From Saccharofermentans sp. (GTDB lineage: Bacteria; Bacillota; Clostridia; Saccharofermentanales; Saccharofermentanaceae), in contig JAKSRI010000005.1 in assembly GCA_024403695.1 (NCBI GenBank), positions 1 to 64,000 on the forward strand: a stretch of 64,000 nt of DNA. Direction: 5' to 3'. A model generated the notes under the pieces. The model was given only the letters and a program-made list of their open reading frames with translations. It made no database searches and was not told where the DNA came from. Below are positions 1 through 7,476 of the stretch, one piece after another. Numbering within the stretch: the first letter of the stretch is position 1; each line of letters starts with the position of its first letter. The position numbers and the translations under genes were made by a program.

Positions 1-1
1 C

Positions 2-469
2 AGAACTGAGTTTTTGACCGACACTAAGGGCAATGGTATAATGAACAGCATAATTTGTGGCTTTGAGCCATTCGTTGGTGAGATTGAGACACGTTCTAAG
101 GGTGTACTCGTAGCCTTCGAATCCGGTGATGCCATGACTTATGGATTGTTCAATGCACAGGACAGAGGTGCGCTTCTTATTGGTGCTGGTACTCCTGTAT
201 ATGAGGGTATGATCGTAGGTATTAACCCTAAGCCAGAAGATATCACAGTTAACGTATGTAAGAAGAAGCACGTTACAAATATGCGTGCTGCAGGTTCTGA
301 CGATGCAATGCGTCTTACACCTCCACTTAACTACAGTCTTGAGCAGTGCTTGGAGTTTGTTGAGGATGATGAGCTTTGTGAGGTAACTCCTAAGAATATC
401 CGTCTCAGAAAGAGAACTTTGAGCAACGATCTCCGTAAGAAGGAATTGTCTAAGAAGAAGGATGCTTAA
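2..469 (+). CDS. typA: GTP-binding protein TypA/BipA, C-terminal part (5' end outside window)
   Basis: This is the last 155 residues of the ribosome-associated translational GTPase TypA (BipA). The frame is already open at base 2 and reads an RTEFLTDTKGNG segment, so the gene starts upstream of the window. The segments FLTDTKGNGIMN, RSKGVLVAFESG and PVYEGMIVG, and the basic tail ending in KKKDA, belong to the elongation-factor-G-like domain V and the TypA-specific C-terminal domain. The GTPase domain is not visible here. Its stop codon overlaps the start of mltG (TAATG), which indicates an operon with translational coupling. Confidence 0.93.
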   Translation, partial: RTEFLTDTKGNGIMNSIICGFEPFVGEIETRSKGVLVAFESGDAMTYGLFNAQDRGALLIGAGTPVYEGMIVGINPKPEDITVNVCKKKHVTNMRAAGSDDAMRLTPPLNYSLEQCLEFVEDDELCEVTPKNIRLRKRTLSNDLRKKELSKKKDA

Positions 470-1674
470 TGCTCTCTAAGAAACTCAAGATCGCTTTGCG
501 TATTCTTATAATTCTTGTAATTGTCTTCACCATTTTGGTGTTGGGAGTTTATGCGGGTTATAACTACGTCCTTTCACAGGAAAAGCGTCTTAACGCTCTT
601 CAGGCTAGTATTGAAGACGGTTCCTTTGAGATTACAGAAGATACAGAGGGTGCGGTTCCACTTGTTATCGAGACAGGTGACCTTACCTCAGATATAGCAG
701 CGAAATTATATGAGGGTGGTCTTATCGACAATACCCTCATTTTCTCTTTGATGAGTAAAGTTAATGGCTTCGATGGAGCGTACCTGGCAGGTACTCATTA
801 TCTTGTTCCTGGTCTTGCTTATGACGAGATTATGTTCCTTTTGACTTTGGAACCAGAGGGAGTAGTTGTTACTTTCCCAGAGGGTATTACTTACGAGGAG
901 ATTAAGGTAAGACTTCACCAGGCAGGTCTCACATTCTCTGATGAGGAGATGGATGAGTGCATGGATTCTCCTGACCTCTTCGTTGACTATAAGTTCGTAT
1001 CCATGATTAACCTTACTGATGGACGTGATCATGTCCTCTCAGGTTATCTCTTCCCAGATACATATGAGTTCGACGTTAACGCTACTCCAAGAGAGATTAT
1101 TAATACATTCCTTAACAACACTAACGCTAAGTTCTACGATGAGTATTACGAGCGTGCAGAGGCTATCGGAATGTCCTTTGATGAGATTATGACTCTGGCA
1201 TCCCTGATTCAGCATGAGTCATCTTATGTATCCGACATGATGTATATCTCCGCTGTATTCCATAACAGAATGGATTCAGGAGATCCTTCTATGCAGTTTA
1301 TGGGCTCAGATGCTTCCATTAACTACATTAGAGAGATGAATGGACTTCCACCTCATATGGTACTTACAGCAGAGGATTTGGCTATGGACAATCCTTATAA
1401 CACATATAAGTATCCTGGACTTCCTCCAGGACCTATCTGCATGCCAGGTATCGATGCTATCCAGGCAGCTTTGTATCCTGAACCAAACTGTAATTTCTTC
1501 TACTTCTGTGCTACTGGTGATGGCGGTACTGTATTTGCGGTTACTCTTGAAGAGCACGAGGCAAATGTCGCTAAGTATCAGGAGATTTGGGCTAATCAGG
1601 ACGCAGGCATTGCAGGCGTAGTTCCTACAACAACAGATGTTCCTGGCGAAGAAGAGCAGGGATACGATAACTAA
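469..1674 (+). CDS. mltG: Endolytic murein transglycosylase MltG (YceG-like)
   Basis: A membrane-anchored lytic transglycosylase that cleaves nascent peptidoglycan strands and sets glycan length. The 401-residue protein has one N-terminal membrane segment (about residues 8-30), then an extracytoplasmic LysM-like region with the SDIAAKLYEGGLI motif, then the YceG domain. The catalytic glutamate is in the LASLIQHESS motif. The domain continues through DNPYNTYKYPGLPPGPI and ends with the typical NFFYFCATGDGG and F..T..EH segments. A Pro/Thr/Glu-rich tail of about 20 residues follows. The ATG overlaps the typA stop by one base. The U32 gene lies 16 bases downstream. Confidence 0.95.
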   Translation: MLSKKLKIALRILIILVIVFTILVLGVYAGYNYVLSQEKRLNALQASIEDGSFEITEDTEGAVPLVIETGDLTSDIAAKLYEGGLIDNTLIFSLMSKVNGFDGAYLAGTHYLVPGLAYDEIMFLLTLEPEGVVVTFPEGITYEEIKVRLHQAGLTFSDEEMDECMDSPDLFVDYKFVSMINLTDGRDHVLSGYLFPDTYEFDVNATPREIINTFLNNTNAKFYDEYYERAEAIGMSFDEIMTLASLIQHESSYVSDMMYISAVFHNRMDSGDPSMQFMGSDASINYIREMNGLPPHMVLTAEDLAMDNPYNTYKYPGLPPGPICMPGIDAIQAALYPEPNCNFFYFCATGDGGTVFAVTLEEHEANVAKYQEIWANQDAGIAGVVPTTTDVPGEEEQGYDN

Positions 1675-1690
1675 TTAACAGGTGGTTTCC

Positions 1691-2962
1691 ATGAGTGAGA
1701 TTAAAAAGCCTGAGGTGTTAAGCCCTGCAGGTGATCCAGAAAAGTTAAAGACAGCAGTAGCATACGGTGCGGATGCGGTTTACATGTCAGGTAAGGGGTA
1801 TGGCCTCAGAACATTTAGTGGTAACTTTGACCACGACGAGATGAAGTCTTCCATCGAGTACGCGCATAACCATGGGGTTAAGTGCTATGTGACTATGAAT
1901 ATCATGGCCCTTGAGGGTGACCTTGCTAAGCTTGATGACGAAATTGATTTCGTGGCCCATGAGGCGAAGGCAGATGCTGTCCTCGTGTCTGACCCTGGTA
2001 TCTTTTCGCGCGTGAAAGCAGTGGCACCAGACTTGGAACTTCACATCTCTACTCAGGCGTCCGTAACTAACAGTGAGGCATGTAAGTTCTGGTACAATCA
2101 GGGCGCCAAGAGAATCGTTCTTGCCCGTGAGTGTTCCATGGAACAGATAAAGGCAATCCGTAAGAATATTCCAGAGGACCTCGAGTTGGAGGCATTTATT
2201 CACGGTGCAATGTGCATGTCCTATTCTGGAAGATGTCTTCTTTCTAATTACTACACAGGCAGACGTTCTAATGGTGGTTCCTGTGCTCAGCCTTGTAGAT
2301 GGGGATTTATGGTTCATGAGGAGAAGAGACCTGATGACCTGCTTCCTGTTATGGAGGACGAGCGAGGTACTTATATTTTTAATAGTAAGGATCTCTGTAT
2401 GGTAGAGCATGTTCCTGAGCTCATAGAGGCCGGTGTAAACAGTCTGAAGATTGAGGGACGTATCAAGGGCGCATACTATGCTGCAGCGGCTACAAAGGTA
2501 TATAGAGAGGCTGTAGACAGTTGCTTTGCTCCTGATGGTAACTATAAGGTTAATGATGAGTGGCTTACTCTTCTTAATAAAGTGGTTCACAGAGACTATG
2601 CTACTGGTTTCTTCTACGATAATCCTATGGAGAATGCGCAGATTGTTTACGATACGTCTTATAACAAGCCTGCGTACGTTGTAGCGGCCATCGAGGGAAG
2701 AGATGAGACATCAGATCTTTATGTTGCTAGTCAGCGTAATAAGCTCTATAAGGGCGATGTTTTGAACGTTCTTCGTCCTAAGGGATATGTAGAGCCAATT
2801 CAGGTTGAAGAGCTCTATAACGAGAAGATGGAGCCAATTGATAGCGCACCACATCCTCAGATGAAGATGTTTATTAAGTTTAATCGTGACGTGGAGCTTC
2901 CACAGTATACGTTCCTTAGCCGTGATGGTGATAAGGATGAGGGAATTGTTCCTCAGAAGTAA
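1691..2962 (+). CDS. Peptidase U32 family protein (YrrO/TrhP-like, probable tRNA hydroxylation)
   Basis: A 423-residue U32-family protein. The family opening PEVLSPAGDPEKLKTAVAYGADAVY and the signature around CMSYSGRCLLSNY with SCAQPCRW are present, so the four-cysteine cluster region is intact. U32 proteins of this type in Firmicutes sit next to mltG and are linked to 5-hydroxyuridine formation at the tRNA wobble base (TrhP); the older label is collagenase-like protease. An in-frame GTG lies at 1682, but AGGTGG at 1679-1684 is spaced correctly for the ATG at 1691, which I chose. A strong terminator follows 28 bases after the stop. Confidence 0.88.
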   Translation: MSEIKKPEVLSPAGDPEKLKTAVAYGADAVYMSGKGYGLRTFSGNFDHDEMKSSIEYAHNHGVKCYVTMNIMALEGDLAKLDDEIDFVAHEAKADAVLVSDPGIFSRVKAVAPDLELHISTQASVTNSEACKFWYNQGAKRIVLARECSMEQIKAIRKNIPEDLELEAFIHGAMCMSYSGRCLLSNYYTGRRSNGGSCAQPCRWGFMVHEEKRPDDLLPVMEDERGTYIFNSKDLCMVEHVPELIEAGVNSLKIEGRIKGAYYAAAATKVYREAVDSCFAPDGNYKVNDEWLTLLNKVVHRDYATGFFYDNPMENAQIVYDTSYNKPAYVVAAIEGRDETSDLYVASQRNKLYKGDVLNVLRPKGYVEPIQVEELYNEKMEPIDSAPHPQMKMFIKFNRDVELPQYTFLSRDGDKDEGIVPQK

Positions 2963-2990
2963 GACTAATAAATAATACAAGCATTAAAGA

Positions 2991-3022
2991 ACTCCCCGAT
3001 AGAGACGTCGGGGAGTTTCTTT
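2991..3022 (+). terminator. Rho-independent terminator after the U32 gene
   Basis: ACTCCCCGA and TCGGGGAGT form a 9-bp GC-rich stem with an 8-base loop, followed by TTCTTT. It ends the typA-mltG-U32 transcript and, read from the other strand, may also stop the convergent GH43 gene. Confidence 0.9.
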
Positions 3023-3051
3023 GAGCAAAAAATATGAGGGGCAAAACTCAA

Positions 3052-4053
3052 TTAATTATCGTATGGATTGATTGTTCTGATTGTACCGTCTTCATTGTGG
3101 TGAAGCTCGCAGAACTTAACGCTTCTCTGGCTGTTGATACCGCCGGAGAGGGAAGAATCGTGATAGAAGAGATACCACTTGCCATCAACCTCTACAGTGG
3201 AGTGGTGAGTAGTCCAACCAATAACTGGTTCGAGAATTCTTCCTGTATATGTGAATGGTCCCATAGGGGAATCAGAAATTGCGTAGCAGATATAGCATGT
3301 TGTTCCTGTGGAGTAGGAGAGATAGTACTTTCCATTGTACTTGTGCATCCAGCAAGCCTCGAAGAATCTTCTCTTCTCATCGCCTGCCTTAAGTGGCTCA
3401 CCATTCTCGTCAAGAATAGCAATATGCTGTGCAGGAGCCTTAAGAGAAATCATGTCATCGTTAAGCTCTGCAACGAGAGGTCCAAGTGCAACTTCATCAC
3501 CCTGAGGACCGTCTGCGCCAGGAATCATGTCTGGGTCACCAGCAACGAAAGAACCTGTCTGCCATTTCTCGAGCTGACCGCCCCAGAGACCGCCGTGATA
3601 CATATATGCACGTCCGTCATCGTCTACGAATACTGCTGGGTCAATAGAGTAGCTATCTGCGATATATGACTCTTCTGGAACGAAATCTCTGTCTGGCTTA
3701 TCGGATACAGCAACACCAATGTGGAAGATGCCATTCTTGTCCTTTGCAGGGAAATAGAGATAATACTTGCCATTCTTATAAGCACAGTCAGGAGCCCACA
3801 TCTGGTGACTTACCCAAGGTACATTCTTCTCATGGAGAACTTCACCGCAGTCAACTGCTGGACTGTCTACAGAATCCATGCAGAGAACGTGATAGTCTTC
3901 CATGGAATACTGATCGCCATTATCGTTATCTTCGCACTCGTGAGGAATGTCATGGGATGGGTAAATATAGATTTTTCCGTTGAAATAATGAGCTGATGGA
4001 TCAGCTGTATAGATATGCTTAACCAATGGTTTATTCTGTAATTCTTTACCCAT
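3052..4053 (-). CDS. Glycoside hydrolase family 43 protein
   Basis: A 333-residue five-bladed propeller glycosidase, probably acting on arabinan or xylan side chains. The three expected acidic residues are visible: the base Asp in YTADPSAHYF, the pKa-modulating Asp in YSIDPAVFVDDDG, and the acid Glu in RFFEACWMHKYNGKYYL. There is no signal peptide, so the enzyme is probably cytoplasmic and acts on imported oligosaccharides. The ATG has GAGAGG 9 bases upstream. A cre-like sequence lies about 135 bases upstream of the start, consistent with catabolite repression. The exact substrate cannot be read from the sequence. Confidence 0.9.
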   Translation of the reverse strand: MGKELQNKPLVKHIYTADPSAHYFNGKIYIYPSHDIPHECEDNDNGDQYSMEDYHVLCMDSVDSPAVDCGEVLHEKNVPWVSHQMWAPDCAYKNGKYYLYFPAKDKNGIFHIGVAVSDKPDRDFVPEESYIADSYSIDPAVFVDDDGRAYMYHGGLWGGQLEKWQTGSFVAGDPDMIPGADGPQGDEVALGPLVAELNDDMISLKAPAQHIAILDENGEPLKAGDEKRRFFEACWMHKYNGKYYLSYSTGTTCYICYAISDSPMGPFTYTGRILEPVIGWTTHHSTVEVDGKWYLFYHDSSLSGGINSQRSVKFCELHHNEDGTIRTINPYDN

Positions 4054-4187
4054 AAATGTATCCTCTCGTATGCAAATCGTGAATCAAATTCACTTACCAC
4101 TAACAAGGTAATAAATAATCGGCACACATACAAGAGATATTGCTAAATATAGCAACATTAGTGAAAAACTTAGCAAGAAATGTAAAG

Positions 4188-4201
4188 TGAAAACGCTTAT
4201 T
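4188..4201. promoter_or_regulatory. cre-like (CcpA / LacI-family) operator candidate upstream of GH43
   Basis: TGAAAACGCTTATT matches 12 of 14 positions of the cre consensus TGWAARCGYTWWCA. It lies upstream of the GH43 gene and overlaps the last codons of the AI-2E-family gene. Confidence 0.5.
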
Positions 4202-5396
4202 CGGCCTTGGAAGACTCTTCAATTGGCTCCTCAGGCTTCTTCATGAAGTTCGAAAGCACTCTGGACAAGAAATTCATAACCTTCTTATCAATCTCAAATA
4301 CCTTGCAAACATCAAGGATGATGATAAGCATTGTAGGTCCGAGAAGGAATCCAATCGCACCCCAGATATAAACACCAAGTGCCATACCGAGAAGCATCAT
4401 GAGCGGATGTAAGTGGAGTGACTTACCGAGGATTGCTGGCTCGAGAACTCTTCTGAGAACTGTCATGATTGCCATAGCGATAACGAGAATGATAACACCA
4501 GTGAAGTTGTGATGAAGTCCCAAGTAACACATTACAGGAATCATTGTGGCACTGATTCCGAGTACAGGGAGGAAGTCAATAACTGCAGTAACTAATGCTA
4601 GGATTACGGCATAGTTAACACCTGCAAGTTTAAATGCAATCCAAGCCTCTACGGCTGTAATAACGAGCAAGGCAACGTATCCACCAAGAGCACGGAAAAG
4701 TGTCACGGACAAGTCGTTAAGAAGAGATACGGATTTCATACGGAAAGACTTATTAGGTACTCTCTTAAGATAAGCCTTAAGTACATTAGGACCGTCGTTG
4801 ATAAAGTAATAACCACTAAGGATAATACAGATTACAACGAAGATTCCGTATGGAAGATTCTCGATCATTGACCAGATGCCTGTAAAGATGCCTGTAATAA
4901 ATCCAGGTACCTTCTGGAGAACCATTTCGAACACGTTCTGGAAGTTCTCCTGGATAGTTTCCATCATAGATGGTGTGATGAAGCCACCGTTCTCTTTTGT
5001 GAATCTGTTAAGGAATTCTGTTGTAAAACCAGGTGCATCAAAGCCTGATACAAGCTTGGACAATGTATTTATCGCACGTAAACCCTGCTCTACCAGCATT
5101 GTACAGCACCATATGATAACTAGAGCGATAATCACTAACAAAATTATATAAATAACAGTGGAAATCTTGCGACGATACTCTTTGTATTTGGATGGCTTTG
5201 AAATTTTCTTAGCAAGTGGTTCTGCTAGCGCGAAGCTTGTCTTCGCGAGGAGGAATCCAATGATAAAAGGAACTAGAACAGCAACAAGCTTAGTTCCAAT
5301 AAATAAAAGTACGCCAACAATTAATACCATTAATATGAACTTAATCATACTAATTACAGTAGCTTTATCACGGTTATATCTCTCGAGGTCTGTCAT
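4197..5396 (-). CDS. AI-2E family transporter (PerM-like permease)
   Basis: A 399-residue integral membrane protein with about seven to eight hydrophobic segments. It has the family's C-terminal signature region (DFLPVLGISATMIPV, then LGKSLHLHPLMMLLGMALG). Members export varied substrates; the AI-2 label covers the fold more than the function. I place the start at 5396 because AAAGGAG sits 7 bases upstream. A longer reading from 5426 would put the start inside the upstream gene. The ATG overlaps the stop of the upstream membrane protein (ATGA), so the two are translationally coupled. The C-terminus is charged and cytoplasmic. Confidence 0.9.
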   Translation of the reverse strand: MTDLERYNRDKATVISMIKFILMVLIVGVLLFIGTKLVAVLVPFIIGFLLAKTSFALAEPLAKKISKPSKYKEYRRKISTVIYIILLVIIALVIIWCCTMLVEQGLRAINTLSKLVSGFDAPGFTTEFLNRFTKENGGFITPSMMETIQENFQNVFEMVLQKVPGFITGIFTGIWSMIENLPYGIFVVICIILSGYYFINDGPNVLKAYLKRVPNKSFRMKSVSLLNDLSVTLFRALGGYVALLVITAVEAWIAFKLAGVNYAVILALVTAVIDFLPVLGISATMIPVMCYLGLHHNFTGVIILVIAMAIMTVLRRVLEPAILGKSLHLHPLMMLLGMALGVYIWGAIGFLLGPTMLIIILDVCKVFEIDKKVMNFLSRVLSNFMKKPEEPIEESSKAE

Positions 5397-6382
5397 AAGT
5401 GTGCTCCTTTGAACATGAAAATCCATATTGAAATCATTATCAGCATGGAAACAATCAGTCCGAAATTAAGATTTATAGTTGTTGATGGAATGCTCTCGTC
5501 GTCTGCAGGGACATCAGAGCCCATATATTTATAGTAATAGTCATCAAATAGTCTCATAAAATATGCAAGAAGAATAATTGCAATAAATGTTGATGGAAGA
5601 GCTGCATAGAAAAATGAAGAAGGGATATCTGAATAAGTCTGAATTGTAAAGATATTAATCTTTGGAAGTGTTCCTGAGAACAGGAGGGTGCAGATCCTAG
5701 ATGATAATAGGCAGAGGAAAGGTGCATAAACCCCATCTGTCTTGTCTCTTAATCGGCAACACCACCAGCCTACAAGTAATGATGATAGAATTCCAAGAAT
5801 ATCCATGGAGAATAAAGTATATGCCAGGATAATTATGAAATATGCAAGTCTTTTCTGAGAGAATCTGAATCTGGACCACAAAAGGCCGAAGAAGAAAATG
5901 CAGATTCCGAATGCTGGGATAACAGTGTCGCTGATAATTGCCAGAGTTGTACCAATTTTTGTCTCTGTTCCACCGTAGAAGAAGAAAGCTGGGTAGTAAA
6001 TTTTGGATCCAGCCTTCAAAAACAGCCATGTAACAATGTTATAAAGTACCGTAGAAAGGAGCATTACAGGCAATCCTGATAAAAATGAGATTACGAGGAT
6101 TCCTGTGCCTGTATAGTTACCAGTTAGAGCAGAAGTGTCACCATCGTTAAGTAAAAGTGCAGGTAAGACTAGTGCGAACAAGATAAAAAGCGGCATGAAA
6201 ATGGAATAGCCAACCAGGGATGTGGTTGGTACCTTAAGATCCATATTTCCAAGCGTGCACTTTAATGCGAAGAAAAGTGCAGTGAAAATAGACGAAATCA
6301 ATAAAAGGAAACTCCAGGTCATGGACTGAGGTTTTCCAAAGTGATATTTCAGACTACGAAGTAGTTTTTGCAAATCAGGCAT
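5393..6382 (-). CDS. Polytopic membrane protein of unknown function
   Basis: A 329-residue protein with about eight hydrophobic segments, a short basic N-terminus (MPDLQKLLRSLKYHF) and a charged hydrophilic segment near the C-terminus (about residues 288-302) before the last membrane span. I do not recognise a family. It overlaps the prepilin peptidase gene by 8 bases upstream and the AI-2E-family gene by 4 bases downstream, so all three form one operon. It could be a partner of either neighbour, but nothing in the sequence shows this. Confidence 0.8.
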   Translation of the reverse strand: MPDLQKLLRSLKYHFGKPQSMTWSFLLLISSIFTALFFALKCTLGNMDLKVPTTSLVGYSIFMPLFILFALVLPALLLNDGDTSALTGNYTGTGILVISFLSGLPVMLLSTVLYNIVTWLFLKAGSKIYYPAFFFYGGTETKIGTTLAIISDTVIPAFGICIFFFGLLWSRFRFSQKRLAYFIIILAYTLFSMDILGILSSLLVGWWCCRLRDKTDGVYAPFLCLLSSRICTLLFSGTLPKINIFTIQTYSDIPSSFFYAALPSTFIAIILLAYFMRLFDDYYYKYMGSDVPADDESIPSTTINLNFGLIVSMLIMISIWIFMFKGAHL

Positions 6383-7292
6383 GGAAAATAATCTCCCTCA
6401 ATACAACATAGTAACCAATAAGGTGCTCGTAAAGCAGAGGCTCTAATACAAGATAAACAGCTGCACCGAGTGCGAGAAATGGTCCGAAAGCAAGATAATC
6501 AGGATCATCAGCGAAGTGAATATTTGCCTTTGCTGCACGGAGCTCCTGTCTCTTCTTAACAGGGTTAGAACTCTCTCTAATTTCTTTTTCTTCTCTAGCG
6601 ATACGACGTCTCTTATTAATAAAAAGTGGAATAGCGAAGATAAGTGCGGAGAATACGGCCACATATACGAGAACCAGCATGCCTTCGAGTCCTACCAGCA
6701 TACCGCAGGCACCGAGAAGCTTCATGTCGCCCTGTCCCATACCTTCGCGTCCGAGGAATGTTTCACAAATAAACTCGATAAGGAAAAGGACACCCGCACC
6801 GAGGAGCATAGCGATAAATCTGCTTATTATCGGCCAGTAAGTAAAAGAATCTGAGTAATACCATACAGAACCTTCTGTAAAGTCAGCGACCGCACTGATG
6901 ATTCCCAGAATAAGAAGAGCAATCCAGCACTGATCAGGAATGATTCTGTTAAGTCTGTCTGAAATCATTACAATCATAATAACTGGGATGGCGAGCAAAA
7001 CTACAGACATGCGAATTGGCTTGCCATGTTCGAAAAGAATATTTCCCTGAAGAATAAATCTTGAATAATTGAAGTAAGCAGCTGTAGCATAAGCGCATAC
7101 GCAGAAAATGCATGAAATAATAGTGTGTGGAACGAGTTTCATGCGTTTGGACAGTCTGAAATCAGGTGCAGAAGGGTCATAACCGTAATCCTGAAGCCAG
7201 CTTTCTGGAAGCTTGTTAAAAACCACAGAAACGAGGAAACCTACAGCGATTCCTAGGGCTATAGCGATAACAATGAAAAGTCCTCTGTCCAT
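6375..7292 (-). CDS. Prepilin peptidase, A24 family
   Basis: A 305-residue aspartic membrane protease that cleaves type IV-like prepilin leaders at the membrane. The two catalytic aspartates are in SDRLNRIIPDQ and GMGQGDMKLLG (the GxGD motif). The N-terminal cysteine cluster and methyltransferase part of classical PilD are absent. Eight or so membrane segments surround a basic loop (about residues 225-260). A GTG at 7298 is possible, but the GGAG at 7298-7301 is correctly spaced for the ATG at 7292. No pilin or pilus-assembly genes are in this window, so its substrates lie elsewhere. Confidence 0.88.
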   Translation of the reverse strand: MDRGLFIVIAIALGIAVGFLVSVVFNKLPESWLQDYGYDPSAPDFRLSKRMKLVPHTIISCIFCVCAYATAAYFNYSRFILQGNILFEHGKPIRMSVVLLAIPVIMIVMISDRLNRIIPDQCWIALLILGIISAVADFTEGSVWYYSDSFTYWPIISRFIAMLLGAGVLFLIEFICETFLGREGMGQGDMKLLGACGMLVGLEGMLVLVYVAVFSALIFAIPLFINKRRRIAREEKEIRESSNPVKKRQELRAAKANIHFADDPDYLAFGPFLALGAAVYLVLEPLLYEHLIGYYVVLREIIFHA

Positions 7293-7391
7293 ATGCACTC
7301 CGTTTATAATAAAAAATATCCAATAAAAGAATAAACTACCGCGGTTTTTTTATCAACCTTATATAAACTATTTGTAAATTATTTGTTCAAA

Positions 7392-7421
7392 TTGACCTAA
7401 AGCCTTGTTTAAATGTATAAT
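7392..7421 (+). promoter_or_regulatory. Sigma-A-type promoter of glgP
   Basis: TTGACC (7392-7397), an 18-base spacer and TATAAT (7416-7421). It places the transcription start near 7428, which excludes an in-frame TTG at 7405 as the start of translation. Confidence 0.75.
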
Positions 7422-7476
7422 TGATAACGACTTTTCAAAGGGAGGGACGCCGTGTAAGGTGTCGTACATTACTAAT

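Noticed and set aside
3034..3669. Plus-strand frame opposite the GH43 gene
   Set aside because: It is the complement of a gene with clear catalytic motifs and has no ribosome site.
7331..7352. ACCGCGGT followed by T run as a terminator upstream of glgP
   Set aside because: The palindrome can form only a very short stem without a usable loop, and no plus-strand gene ends there.
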